Shown here: positions 39,341 through 52,020 of the stretch, one piece after another | Position numbering within the stretch: position 1 is the first letter of the stretch | Layout of the letters: every line of letters starts with the position of its first letter | Source of the DNA: Amoebidium appalachense | Lineage: Eukaryota > Ichthyosporea | Reading direction: 5' to 3' | NCBI GenBank assembly: GCA_963693365.1 | Contig: CAVNZM010000002.1 | Span: forward strand, 14,942,001-15,006,000 | DNA: 64,000 bases | Program-made: the position numbers and the translations under genes | Notes under the pieces: model-generated | The model's input: only the letters and a program-made list of their open reading frames with translations | Database searches by the model: none | Told to the model about the DNA's origin: nothing

Positions 39341-41197
39341 GTCTACGATGCTACTTGGCTATTTACTATAAGCTCTAAACCTCATTTGTCGCTACTAACT
39401 CTTCATATCCGTGTGCCGAAAGGAAGCACAGTCACAAAAATAGTACAATTTTGTTCTCTTCTCGCCAACAAAATATAACCTCCTCGGTTTGGTTATCAGT
39501 AGCCGTTGTTACTCACCATGTTGTTACAAGCACCTTCAGTTTCTTAGTTGTGGTTAGTAGAAGCTACAGTTTCTGCGTTTCCAAAAGGTTAACATGGATC
39601 TAATCTCAGTGAGCCTGGGATCTTTTTAAGCATCGCAAACGGATAATCAAATATGTGCTTAACTATACCCATGAAGGTGTTTCTAGATGGCCGTGACCCA
39701 TGAAACAACTGAGAAAATCTTATACACCTCAGTTCATCTCACGAAATTTTAGAACGAACATCTAAGTACGCTCACGCGAGTCGTGTCATGGCTGTGACTC
39801 AGCTCTAGTACATAAATCATACATTTACCAAGGCCTCCTACATAGCACTTCATTACGCCACGGCCACGCGGACTCGAGCTCCAACCGGAGCCAGATTGCA
39901 GTGGGCGAGCTCCAACTGGCGCCCGATTGCAGTGGGCGGTTGCCGAATTTGTCCGCCTGACTCTTAGAGGCCAAAAATTACACGCGTAAATTATGATTAA
40001 ATAGACCTACAAGTTAAATTATAACTGTTACTTTGATTGGCACATCATGAAATGAATGCAACTTACGACTAGACGCATTCTTCCGATGTTGGTGGAATGT
40101 CAGGTTTCAGAAGCATCTAGTCACGGCTCTTTTTCTCCAGAGGGCCGTCAGGCCGTGATTAGTCACGAGTGCCTCAAGCAGCACGGCTTTAAGGTGTAAA
40201 AGCCTCTCTAAATCCTGCCACCTACTGAGATGGCTCCTTATTTTTCCTTACACATTCAGCGAACACTGGACTCTATCGAACCGTCGAGGCGCCGCTACAG
40301 AAAGCATGCTCGCGGTCGCGAGAGTGTAAGGAAAAACCGGAGTGCACCCGCCTGCAGCGAATGTAAAGTTCATCGCAGCGCGTGCACACCGTCAGTACGT
40401 GTGAGCTCTAAATCTTAGCGAAAGTGGGAAGGCAGCGTTTCTAAATAGTGCTTTACTTGTAGAGGCATCAGCCATTCGTTCATTCCGAATGCAAGACGCC
40501 ATCTATAGCTAATTAGGCCCCAGGCTTTCTAACGGACTACAATAAATAAATAGCTACCCTTTGTCTCCCTTCTCCTTTTTGCACACCCGGCGTTTCTTTT
40601 ATCTTCCTGCTTCAGCCGTTTCCAAGCTTCTATCTTCCGAATTTTGCTGTCGACAACTGGATGGTATGAGTTTCGTTGGGGAACACGGCCAGCTGGTGTG
40701 CGAAGCATGCTTGAATTGCTGGCATTCCAGCACGATCGCATTACTAGTACTTGAGAGAGGAACAATAAGGGCTTTCGCTTAGGAGAGGCAAAAAGCTTGA
40801 TGTTGTTTGTCTTTCAAGGGCGACTAGTGCTTGAATCCATAAAGCACAATTGTACAAACCAGGCTTTACCATTCTCAAATGCTGGTGTGTGCAGTATTAT
40901 GGTGGTGATATCGCGTGTACCTGGGTGATGTCGCGTGCTATCCTTTCGATCTCTTTGCTCGTTATGTCCCATGTACTGTCGACTAAAGCACACTTGGTGT
41001 TTGTTCGCTCTGAAACTGTGACTCCTCGTGCATGTGCATGCCACAGAGTGTCGAAAGAGCCTAGCCGGTTCCGCGCTCACAAGCAAGGTGCATGGGCATT
41101 GCACACCCACCTAAGGTTATCTGCCATGACTCACACGAGACGTCTGGAGGTCTAAATCTTCTTGAACAAGACTCCCGGAGGGACCTTTGGGTCACGG

Positions 41198-41227
41198 CAC
41201 GGCCCTCTTTTTTCAGAGGGCCGTGGT
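41198..41227. repeat. Perfect 11-bp hairpin
   Basis: CACGGCCCTCT and AGAGGGCCGTG separated by TTTTTC. A related imperfect version (CGGCTCTTTTTCTCCAGAGG) lies near 40125. It may be the core of a short foldback repeat. Confidence 0.6.
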
Positions 41228-41476
41228 CACGGTCAACGGTGGTCGGCTTGGGCCGTCACCGCGCTGCCAGTCGTGCGCTGCCGCTTGCTGCCCCCTGCCG
41301 TTTGGTTCCCCCTTGACTAATCTTGGTGCATATTTAGCCATTAATGGCTAGTGTTCAAAATAGGAGCCAATAAAGTCACGATCCGCACAGGTTGGTCGAG
41401 GGAGATTTGTCGGACATCTCGCCAGGGCTCACTTCGTTCACTGACTGTTCAGTGATCACTGACCGTCAGTGCACCA

Positions 41477-41499
41477 AGGCCTCCCACAGAGGCCTTGCA
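41477..41499. repeat. Perfect 9-bp hairpin
   Basis: CAAGGCCTC and GAGGCCTTG separated by CCACA. No function assigned. Confidence 0.5.
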
Positions 41500-41687
41500 G
41501 TACACTGAGTCCAGCCTGACTCCAACATGTACAAGGGACACAACACCAATCAAACGCTTTAGTGCCCATGCATGAAAACTCACATGATAAATAGAAAGAC
41601 TTGGTAGTGACCGATAAGCTGTAACCGTATGAAAGACGCCTCGGCTCAAAGATACCAATTCAACTGACACTTAGGACACTCCGAGCC

Positions 41688-42981
41688 ATGTCTGCACACA
41701 TTAGACTGGCAACATGTGCATTCCTTTTGTGCACAAGCTGCCCCTCCTTCTCACTTCCACTAGAATCCGTTCCCCCTTCTCTATTTTCTCCTCCTGTCGT
41801 CTCTTTTAAAAGTGTAGCTTTTAGTAATGGGAGAAAAGACACACACGCCGTTCTTACACCCGCAGAACTCCTCCAAGCAGCAGCGAATGTAGCCGAACAA
41901 GAAAAATGCAGTCAAGGGGGGTGGTTCTGAAGAGGTGGGGGTATTAGAGGCGGGGAGAAAGTTGGTTGCAGCGGCTGACAGTGCCTTAAAAGCGTTGGTT
42001 TTGCCTCCGAAAATCACAAACACAACCACGGCCCCTGCTGGTGGTTTAGTTGTCACGAGGAATGACGGAAAAGTGGTTGAAACGGGAGAAACGAAAACCG
42101 GAATGTCGGTGGTTGAAGAGGGTGTATCACAGAGTAACGAAGGTAATGTTGGGGAATTTGGAGTAGGGAATGACGGTAAGACATTGGAAGCTAATAATGG
42201 GGAATTGGAAGGGGGAGGAATAGCTGTGAGTGTTGAGGGAATGAACAGTGGAAAAAGCAACGAGAAAGGGGAGAAGGAGCAGGATGAAAACGCAGCTGCA
42301 GAAATTGATTATTTCGACGGGGCAGACTCACAGGAGGCGCTGCATGAACCGGTGATTGAAACAGATACAAAGAAAAGTGAGGTGGTTTTAGTAAAAGCAG
42401 AAGGTGAAAATACAGGAGAAAAGAAGGATATTGTAAATGTGGGGATCGAGAGTGTGGAGAAACACATGGGAGAAGGGGATAGGGTTGTGGGTATGGTGAG
42501 TGAGATGAAGGAGGAAACGGTTGCACTAGCACACCCAAACCCAGCGGCAGCTGAAAAAAGACAACAGGGTAATGAAGAAGGAAAGGACGAGATGGGGAAG
42601 GGTGTCAACTTGAGAACAGACGATGTTCTGAAAAATGTTGTCGGGGGACAAGAAAACGCACACAACGAGGAGTCTTTCGAAGGGTTAATGCACGACGCGG
42701 AACATGGGAGCCCGGAATGGGAAAGGGAGAAGGTTTTGATAGAGAAAGCAGAAGTGCCACTACAGCAGGAAAACACGGTCCAGCGCCCGAAACTGAAAAC
42801 TCAGGTTCTTACGGAGGAGTATCTGATGGATGCGGCACAAAGCCAGCCAGATGGTGGGCGTGTGTCTTGGGCTATGATTGGGGTGGTGGTGACCGTTATC
42901 ATATTTTTTGTCACGATTAGAACAAGGAGGTATACTAGAAGGGCAAGCATGTTTGGCAAGCATAGAGGGTCGCTGTACTGA
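41688..42981 (+). CDS. Single-exon membrane protein with signal peptide; apparent frameshift in G6 run
   Basis: The reading frame from ATG 41688 gives a signal peptide (MSAHIRLATCAFLLCTSC) and then AELLQAAANVAEQEKCSQGG. It stops at 41928-41930, just after a G6 run at 41916-41921. The frame one base over is open from there to 42981 and continues with GSEEVGVLEAGRKLVAAADS, a long acidic Glu/Lys/Val-rich region, a transmembrane helix (WAMIGVVVTVIIFFVTI) and a basic tail (RTRRYTRRASMF). Treating the run as five G gives one ORF of 430 residues with signal peptide and C-terminal anchor, the layout of a type I membrane protein. The family is not recognised. Either a sequencing error or a real frameshift; otherwise the functional unit is the downstream 348-codon ORF. 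It is the only gene here without introns or C-tracts. Confidence 0.6.
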
Positions 42982-43070
42982 ACGGTATGGTTGTTGAACA
43001 TGTTTTGAACTGTTCGAGTGTATGACTAATGGAAAGGGGTTGGTGGTGATGGTGGTGGTGGTGTGTGTGT

Positions 43071-43101
<31 letters not shown>

Positions 43102-43871
43102 GAGGGGAGGGGGGGGGGGGGGGGGGGGGAGGGAAGGGGGAGCGGTGGGGGGGTGAGGGAGGCAGAGTTGTATACAGCATATCAGCAGGTTGTAAGCTCT
43201 ATGTGCTTGCCCTCAGATATTGAGTTCTCTTCCAACCCACGGTTTAGATTGTGTGAGGGTTTGTTTCCATCCGTATTTTTAATGAAACACCTAGATGAGA
43301 TGTGCTGTTACAGTGTTTTGCAGTGTTTTTGTTGTTTCCAGCTGATGCTTTTGCAACCTGTATATGGTTTTGAAAGCCCACTCCTTGAGCATTCGTGGTT
43401 TTTGAGAATGTGTATGTGATGAGAGTACGATACGGGTATAGAACTTAGGACAAACACGTAGCCGTGAGACACTGCCATACACACACGTACACACACCACT
43501 CCCGTGGTCACAGTGTTTTATATATATATGGCTGTGTTTGTGGAAATATGGAGAGACAGCTGGTCGAGTCATTGTTTGTAGAGCACTGATGTGCTGTTTG
43601 GTCTCAACCTTCGAAAGTATATGATTAATAACCAGAGAAGAATTCAACACTGTCCTTTGCCTTCAGACCTTAAACACACGAATCCCATGTAAACGAAAAG
43701 AAAACCGTTATTCAGACTTCAGACGTTCCCAAACATGGCACATAGTTTGTAGTTAACGTTTACGGCAATCATATAGATATACCAAATGATAAGGACATGG
43801 TGCGGTGAAGACCAAACAATTTCATGTGTATGTATGTGAGAGGTTTGAACAGTTGAATTGCCGGGCACGGA

Positions 43872-43907
<36 letters not shown>

Positions 43908-43979
43908 ACACACACACACACCCCTCTCTCTCTCGAGCTCCCAAACTTGTTTTCACCATGCATATGGTCATCCATGTGC

Positions 43980-44015
<36 letters not shown>

Positions 44016-44521
44016 ACACACGCACGCACAAACATGCAACACTATACCATGCTATGATGCATTGGATTATGGCACTGTGGCTTGCAAACCCAGAGTATAC
44101 ATCTCAAGTACACCTGCGGACGGTGCACACGTACGCCTAAACACACCCACGTCCAATCCCATGCGTACTGCTGTACACCCAGTGCGAGAGCGTGCACACA
44201 TCATAAAGCGTTTAGTCGGTGTATGCGTGTACATGCTAACACATGTGCCTGAGAGCACGTGCACAATATACACAGACAAACAACTTCTTGTGGCAACCTC
44301 ATAGCATATATATCAAAACTACACTGTATGATAACCATGCTAATCAAATGATCGCTACACATTTAATTCACTATGGGCCCTCTTGTGTCCGTTTCTCCAT
44401 ATCCCCCCCCCCCCCCCCCCCCCCTCCCCCCCTTTCCCCCTCTTTCTCCCGGCGCTCACAGCTTCCCCCTTCCCTGACCTCTGCGCGCACACACACACAC
44501 CATGGCACATCTGCACGCGCG

Positions 44522-44573
<52 letters not shown>

Positions 44574-44689
44574 GACACACACACACACACACGTCACACA
44601 CACACGCACACACACACACGCGCGCGCGCGCGCACGCGCGCGCGCGCGCACACACACACACACATGCAAACACAACCGTTCCCACACAG
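42982..44689. other. Spacer and intronic sequence before the CENP-B-type exon
   Basis: 43060-43140 holds (TG)n and G runs. 43180-43730 is ordinary sequence without a supported gene. C runs lie at 43875-43905 and 43981-44014, and 44403-44424. CA and CG dinucleotide repeats fill 44485-44664, ending in the acceptor of the next exon. Confidence 0.55.
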
Positions 44690-45050
44690 GTGGGAAGGGA
44701 AATGCGAAAGTCAAGTACCAGGCGCTTGAAAAAGAGCTGCATCGACTGTATAGGCGGCGGCGGGACGACAAGGCACGGGTTACCTCGTTGTGGCTTCGCA
44801 CAAAGGCACTCAAACTCGCTACGCACATGCTCACGAAAGAAGAGTATAGCAAGTTTAAAGCGTCTGAGAAATGGCTGTGCAACTTCTGCCGCCGGTACAA
44901 AATGGGCAAGCGCCGGAAAACAAACGCTAAGGGAAAGTCGATCGTAGAACGCCTTCCCACCATCCAGGCGTATCACACTCGTTTAGCGAAGCTAATCAGT
45001 TCGTTTCGGAGCAAAGAAGACGAAGAGCGGCCTCGAGACAAGTTGACCAG
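44690..45050 (+). CDS. Exon with CENP-B/Tc5-type helix-turn-helix DNA-binding domain (partial gene)
   Basis: Open exon between a CACACAG acceptor and a CCAG|GTATGC donor; a C run begins about 50 nt after the donor. The peptide contains ALEKELHRLYRRRRDDKARV, SLWLRTKALKLATHM and FKASEKWLCNFCRRYKM, the pattern of the second half of CENP-B/Tc5/pogo DNA-binding domains (KA..la, F.AS..WL..F..R). A linker LPTIQAYHTRLAKLI follows, as in jerky/Tigger proteins. These are either transposases of the pogo group or domesticated DNA-binding proteins. No DDE catalytic core was found downstream, and it begins and ends at splice sites, which favours a host-domesticated gene or a relic. Other exons were not identified. 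Confidence 0.6.
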
Positions 45051-45143
45051 GTATGCCATACTCTTCAGCTTGCACACACAATTGTAGAATTCTCGACTCC
45101 AACCCCCCCCCCCCCCCCCCCCCCCCCCCCAAACGCTCTCCCC

Positions 45144-45180
<37 letters not shown>

Positions 45181-46767
45181 CCCCCCCTCCCTTTCTCCCC
45201 ACCATTTGAGTAAGTGATGCTTTCTCATGTTTGCGGAGACCACATGCAGGAACGTTTAAGCTCTGTGATTATAAAACATTGAAAAATAACTCCCAATTGT
45301 TAAAGTGTGAAGAAGGCATTGTTCAGGCTGTATTGAAAGTGCTTGCTTGTACCAATGATTACGTATACATACATACAAATCCGAACTTACTTTAATGTTT
45401 CTTACCCAGTTGGGTGGCGGGTAGCTGCCGCGGGGAGGGGGGGGGAGGGGGGGGGGGGGGGGGGGGGGGGCTTTACATAATCGAGACGGGCTCTGGAAGC
45501 CCAAAAAAAAACACTAATAAAAAGTTAACATAACGACCACGACCCTTGTCGGCGCGGTATGTTATACGCGGACGGACACTGTATATATCGATCCTCTTCT
45601 TTAATTACCCTCCCCCTAGGCATCCTTCCCCCCCTGTCTTCCTTTCATCTGCCCCGAGCCTGCCGGGGCGAAAGCAGCCCCCCTGTTGCGAGCCTATCCG
45701 CTTACTCAACAAGCATAATACTCCACCAATTGCAAGACACATGTCTCAGACTGCGGTCTACCCATGAAGTCTCTTACTGTGGTCACCAATAGTTTCCAAG
45801 GCTATGTGCCCGCTGGCTTATGTAAGTGGCTGGGCCCTACTACGCTGCGGGACAATAAAAAAAAAAAAAGAAAGAAAGAAAAAGAGGCCGCAGGGAGACA
45901 GCACTCTGCAGGCAGAGTGACTACCGTAGGCTGTAGGTCACCGTCGGCGAGTCAGCCTCGGGCCTGGGACTGCAGGCGGCAGACCCGGTTGGATCTATTC
46001 AATCTATTTGAATACATTTAAAGATATTTATGGAAACGATTGGTTCGTGTGTTTCTTTTTAGGCCTATAGGATCATGAGTGGCTAAGAGGCATTCCTTTC
46101 TGTTCGAAGGCCTCCACAGTGCGCACTACCGGGTCAAAGAAGAGTCTCCCCCGCGGAGCTGTATCGTAGTTGTAACTTCGTACAGATGCCCTCCACCTCA
46201 CCTTATAACGTGTACGTGTGCGTTCAAGTGAAACACAAACATAGGGACATAAGCTCACCACCACAAACATACACACAAGGACCTAGCCTTTTTTTTTTTT
46301 TGGCATCTTCCAGTGAGCCCTAGCCGGTTTGCCTTTCAGCTGGTCATCAACTCTGTTTCCTTCTTCACCTTCATTCCTTCTCCTCGGAGAATTTGTTTGC
46401 CCCCTTCATCCCCCCCGACCTCCGCTTCCCCCGTGGTTATTCTCTGTCACTTTTTTTGTCCCCTAATTCTCCCTACATGGTTTCCTGCTTAGCCTCTTTT
46501 ACCGTTCATGTTGCCTGAGCTGGGGCATACAAATTTGCAACTGCTTCGTCTTACGTGCTCCATACCCAACTGGATACACCAACACACACAGCACACATGC
46601 ACACAATTATGCACACATAATAGCCACATACCCATGCACCCACCCAACCATCCCTTAACATATTTACACACACACACACATACAAACACACACGCACACA
46701 CCCATCACAGACGAGAACAATCACATTTTGACACACACATGTGGGATGTCATTTCTTAGTGCTAGCT
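45051..46767. other. Region between the CENP-B-type exon and the unknown membrane gene
   Basis: C runs at 45104-45130 and 45148-45178 follow the donor at 45051. On the minus strand two donor-like sites (GTAAAG followed by poly(C) near 45475, GTAAGA near 45408) hint at small minus-strand exons, not supported further. 45560-46500 is ordinary sequence with no recognised gene and few tracts. A CA-rich stretch lies at 46580-46700. Confidence 0.45.
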
Positions 46768-47446
46768 ATGAACACAACAGCAATTTTCGCTGGTGCCTTC
46801 ACGGGTGTATGTGTAATTTGTGCAGCCATGTATTTCCTACCCACTACCCGCCCTGTTTCCCGCCTGTGGAAGCCCATTGCCGCGCGGCCAATGACAGAAA
46901 GAAACGTTCCTGAACTGCTGGAGAGAAAGAAAGGTATGCGCTCCCGCCCCACCCTAGCCAATTCCCCACCTGTTTCTCGCCCCCCCCCCACGCCTCCCCC
47001 CCCCCCCCCCCCACCCGCTTTGCCTGTCTTGTCTGCCATGCATCTTCAGCCTCCACCCATACCCCCCCCCCCCCCCCCACACCCTGCGCCCCCCCTCTCC
47101 CCTCCCCCCTCCCCCCCCCCCCACCCCGCCACACACACACACACACACACAAACACACACGTACACGTAGCATGGCCTCCAAACACTCCCAACATTTGTT
47201 TGATACACACGTGGTTTGTTCTGCATGTATGTGCGTGCATCACACATCATAAAGCTAACCTGACTCCTCCCCCCCCCCTCCTTTTATTCTTTTAGAGGTG
47301 GGAGAGTATCAGGAAGTGCAATGGACTGCCCCCCTAGAGCTGCCCTTTTTCCGAGGGGAAGCGCCCCTTCCCCTTCGATGTCTACAATTTTATATTAACG
47401 TAGGGTCCCCTCCCCTATCCTCCCCCCCTCCCTCCCCCCCGGGCCT

Positions 47447-47497
<51 letters not shown>

Positions 47498-48252
47498 CAT
47501 ACACTTTCCAGCTTCCGAGTGATTCACTATTAGCTTCCCCCCCCTCCCCCCCTCCCCCCTCCCCCCGCCCCCCCTCTCCCCCTTCCCAAACCCCCCCCCC
47601 CTCCAACTCTGTGTCTTTCATTCTTTGCATCTTTATCCTGTCTCTATAACCTATCTTTCTTTGCCCCCCCCCCCCCCCCCCCCCCTCCCCCCCCCCTCCC
47701 CCCCCCCCCCCCCCCCCCCGCCCCCCCCCGGCCCCCATCACCACCAACCTCCCCCTCCTTCCACCAACCCATCCAACTTTTATGTGGATCATCTACCGCA
47801 GCAGTTTTGAGGACTTGAAAATGGAGTTCCCTCGGATAGAATTGGGTGGATGGAGGGCATTGTGTGGAGCAAGGGGCTGGGGAGGCCGTGTGGGGAAGGA
47901 GGGGCGGGGGGATGAGGGGAGGGGGGGGGGGGGGGGGGGGGGGCTATTGATATGGTGGGGAAAATTTTCCAAAGGCTGTGGGGAAGGGAGAGGGAGGGAG
48001 GATGTTGGCTGTATGAGTTTCGTGAGGACGTCAGTTTGAGCGTTAGAAGGGGATCATAGACGGGCCAATAGGTATTGTGGATAAAAGCATGTTGTATATC
48101 AACCTTTAGACTCGGCTTTCCACGTTAGACACCCCCTTCCCCCCCCCCCCCCCCCCCCCCCGCCCCCCTCCCCCCCGCTTCTCTCCTCCCCCCCCCCTTT
48201 CCCGCCGTGCCCTCCCTGTCCTTCGCAACGATTCTGCCCTGAGTTTCATATA

Positions 48253-48287
<35 letters not shown>

Positions 48288-48937
48288 CCCCCCCCCCTCC
48301 TCCCCCCCCCCCCCCCCCCCAAATACCCCGCCACCGGGAAACTCTTCTGAACCACCTCCCTGGTAATCAATGTACCCTGGTTGATTGTGCTCCAATCACG
48401 CCACTTTAAGTGTTTTTCGTGTGCATTTCTGACTGGATTTTTAATTAAATCTTTCTACAGTTTCCACTTCGAAAGACACAGGATTACTCCATACGTGCCT
48501 ATGCCAGTATTTATCCGTTGCACCCCCCCACACACCAACCACAAAATTCGCAATTTTCAGCCAGGGACCGGCCGGACCCAGAGTCTTCCTCAAATTCTAT
48601 CGATGCATTCCTTTTGGAAAGGACAGGCGGGGCGGAAAAATACGAACTTGGGGTTTATTTCATTAGAGTCCCGGAGTGGATGGAAGAGCAAATCGAACTT
48701 GCGGAGTGCAAAAAGCGGGAAGAAGCCGAATTTTTGGAACAAGGGTGTGCTATGAATCGGGTTGTATGGGAGGACGTAGGAGGTCCGGGGGATCCAAATG
48801 AATATGCAGATGGAGATGGGTGGGAGGATTTGATTCCCCGGTCATGGGTATGGCTCTATAGACATGTTTTGGGTTGGTCAAAGGTCACACTCCCAGGTAT
48901 TAACCCCCCCCTCCCCCTCCCCCCAATATATATATAT

Positions 48938-48984
<47 letters not shown>

Positions 48985-49958
48985 GGACACCACATAAGAC
49001 CTTGCACGCTCGTGCGCTTGCAAACAAACATGTATACTCGTGCACACACACCCGCACACGTGCATACACGTGCACATCTATGCACACACGTGCACATCTA
49101 TGCATGCACGTGCACATCTATGCATGCACGTGCACATCTATGCATGCACGTGCACATCTATGCATGCACGTGCACATCTATGCATGCACGCGCACATCTA
49201 TGCATGCACGCGCACATCTATGCATGCACGTGCACATCTATGCACACACGTGCACATCTATGCACACACGTGCACATCTATGCATAGACGTGCACATCTA
49301 TGCATAGACGTGCACATCTATGCATACACGTGCACATCTATGCATACACGTGCAGGGGCACACACCTGCACACACATGCACACACCACCAGTGCAACCCC
49401 TTTGGCATGCAATAGGCAAAAAGGGCGCATGGATACAGTATAGATTATCTGAATACCGTTTATTAGTATGTAGATTCAGCCTCAGCATTTTATCATAAAT
49501 ATCTCAACCCACAGAATTTTAGTTATTCCGTACCATAGCAATGTACACGTTATGGCCGATCATCTATTATACTGTTGTTTAGATATGCTCGCAAATAATC
49601 ACCCTCCATGCCCCCCCTGCCAACCATGATGATAGGTGTATCTTTTATTAGATCCCTTTGCACATGTTTTTTTTTTTTAAAAAAAAAAAAAAACAGAAAA
49701 TATGATTTCCAACAGACCATATTGCGTAGAAATGGGTGGCACAATTCCGTTATTGGATCACCGCTATTCATATCCCAAACTGCACGGATCAAGATTTGCC
49801 TTCTACTCAAGCCTATGCACACGATTTATATCCGCACCCACAAACATTTACTCCGTATATCCACATGCCACATATGTTTACACTCGTATATTCAAGTTAC
49901 GCTCATCTCTACCCAAATGTACCCGCAGCACAATTATCCATAAACAGAAATATCTGCA

Positions 49959-49996
<38 letters not shown>

Positions 49997-50208
49997 CGCG
50001 TATGTCCGCAACGAATCTATCCACCCTCATATTCCACCCACACAGGCATTAGTGACCGTCAAGCCCTCGGCATGGAGCAGCCCCCATCTGTGTGTGTGGG
50101 TCGGTTCGATTCGAACCTTTTTGGCCCGTATCAGCCCGGCCCGATACTGCTTGCACTTGACATAGCGCCCGTTATTGCCCAATGGCTAGCGGGTCTGTTC
50201 TTCCCCCC

Positions 50209-50243
<35 letters not shown>

Positions 50244-51155
50244 TTCCTCCCCCCTCCCCCACCCCCTCTCACCCCTCTCCCCCCCCCCCCCCCCTCCCGC
50301 TCCCTCCCCCGTGTCCCCCCCCCCCCCCCCCCCCCCTTCCCCCGTGGTGGTGACAGTAACTCCCCTCCCATGTATCTCTTAATGTGACTGTTAGGTTGCG
50401 TATGTCTTATGACCCCCTCCCCCCACCCACCCACCTCCACCTCCACCCCCTCATCCCTCGTTCCCCCTTTTCCTGCATAGAACTACCGACCCTTTTAGGC
50501 CTCGAGTCGCATGTGAAAGGCTCTGACAAACTCTCAAAAAAGTTTGCCATAATTTGCTTCTTGTTGTGGTGCTGCATGGTGTAGATGGTTGTGCGGATGC
50601 TGGGGCTGCAAGCACATGTAAGGGCACATTTCCGGAGGCAAGAGGCGGCAAGGGGGGGGGGGGGGGGGGGGGGGGGGAGGGGGGGCAGAGAGAGAAGGGG
50701 GGGGGGGGGGAGGGGGAGAGGGAAAGGGGGAGGGGGGGGGGGGAGCACACACGCAACTTCAGATCGAAACGTTCACGTGCACACTCCACGGAGGCGCAAG
50801 TACAAAGACGTACACAGGTAGTCATGGCGCGCATTCACACACATCCGTACCCATATGAAAACCCCAGGAACACACATCGAGATGTATGTGATTGTGTTTG
50901 TGTGTGTGTTTGGTGATGGTGGTGGCAATTGTGTTCACTGGGCGGGGGAGGAGAGGGGGGGACGGGGGGCGGGGGTAGTCAAATGCAGTATATGATTTCA
51001 TGCATCAACACTCTTTTGACGGTGTTTTTGTGGACAGGAGATGATCAGAAGGCAATTTTCGGCTCCTTCTACGGGTTAAACCCCCCCAACATCGGCCTGA
51101 CCATCACTCTTCAGTGCGCTGCTTGCCCTCTCACCCTATACCGCCTGCCCCCAAG
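46768..51155 (+). CDS. Unrecognised multi-exon membrane protein
   Basis: Exons supported by open frame plus splice signals: 46768-46933, 47296-47399, 48561-48896, 50046-50192, 50481-50578, 51038-51155; a small exon starting near 47812 is likely. The phases of 46933/47296, 48896/50046 and 50192/50481 close; 50578/51038 does not, so an exon or correction is missing there. The protein begins MNTTAIFAGAFTGVCVICAA, an N-terminal membrane helix, then TRPVSRLWKPIAARPMTERN. The 48.6-48.9 kb exon holds YELGVYFIRVPEWMEEQIEL and WEDLIPRSWVWLYRHVLGWS. A second hydrophobic segment is KKFAIICFLLWCCM. No family recognised. Donors are followed by C-rich tracts (except 51156). The 3' end is unresolved: possible exons at 51731-51835 and 53085-53131 look coding but could not be joined. 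Confidence 0.5.
48923..48982 (+). repeat. (AT)n microsatellite
   Basis: AT repeat with two CATAC interruptions, 30 nt after the donor at 48897, inside an intron of the unknown membrane gene. Confidence 0.9.
49061..49353 (+). repeat. 20-bp minisatellite, about 14.5 copies
   Basis: Unit TGCATGCACGTGCACATCTA with variants (TGCACACACG, TGCATAGACG, TGCATACACG) in strict 20-bp register. The units are self-complementary in part (TGCATGCA, CGTGCACG). Intronic. Confidence 0.95.
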
Positions 51156-51835
51156 GTGTGTGAAATTTAAGAAAAAGTCAAAAATCTGCACTTAGACCCC
51201 CCACCGGCGCCTACACACACATTCTTTCAGTGCCAGTACCCACTCAAAGGCGGGGGTTAAAGCAACCACCGCTTCTCCCAATTTAGCCGCTGGGCGGCGA
51301 GCCACATTGATGACGTCATTCTGTGCACAATTTCCATGACGCCGTGTGGTCGCCCTGAAAAAGGCGTGAAAATAGGCCGGGCTGAAGCTGGCTGTGTCAT
51401 ATGTCGACATCATCGATTTCGGGAATGTGACACAATTTGATTGCATCACTTGATTGGTGAGACGCACTTGAGAAATGTAGCTCTCGGGTGCTCAGCGCCC
51501 AGACGCTAAAATGGGAGAAGCAGTGGTTGGTTTAAGAATAACTCATTAAAGAACACAGTAATAATCAGAATAGCTCTCTCTCTCTTCCCCCCCCCCCCCC
51601 CCACATCCTTTCCCACTCTGGCTCCTGTTTCTCGTTGCACCTCTCAGCTCCGTGCTGTGTATACCGTTCTCTAAAAGGCTTTACCCCCCCCCTCCCCCTT
51701 CTCCCCTTCTCCCGGGCGCTCCCACCATTCTCACCTCAGAACGGATGTTTCTCGACACGAGCATTGTGAGGGGAGTTGGGAGAAGGACACGTCCGGTGGA
51801 TGTACGGCAAGCCCGGTTTTTTACGCAAATCCACA

Positions 51836-52020
51836 GGTATATCCAAAACATCTTGGGGTTTTCAATGACTTCACAGGTTTTAATCTATCCAACTATCCCG
51901 GGTTTTTGAAGCCTTTCACAGTTTTATCGAAGCCATCACATACCTTTCAAATTCCATTCCAAGGTATATCCAAGTTGTCTCAGATTTTTCAATCTTTCCG
52001 GAGGTATATTTAACCTAATT
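51836..52020 (+). repeat. Degenerate tandem repeat of a donor-like sequence
   Basis: Irregular units of about 20-40 bp with CACAGGTATATCCAA, CCAAGGTATATCCAAG, GGAGGTATATTTAA and CACAGGTTTTAATCTATCC. It begins at the donor of the candidate exon ending at 51835. Confidence 0.6.

Larger units (their letters stand above)
39341..41687. other. Tract-free intergenic region with small hairpins and a tandem duplication
   Basis: No gene supported. A 31-bp unit (GAGCTCCAAC..GATTGCAGTGGGC) occurs twice in tandem at about 39876-39938. Hairpin-forming sequences lie near 40122-40155, 41198-41227 and 41477-41499. No C/G homopolymers or dinucleotide arrays, unlike the flanking kilobases. Confidence 0.6.

Noticed and set aside
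40230-40418. Short basic open frame RRRYRKHARGRESVRKNRSA
   Set aside because: Isolated, short, composition-driven and without supporting context.
49061-49353. CRISPR-like array
   Set aside because: Units are contiguous 20-bp tandem repeats without spacers, in a eukaryotic intron.
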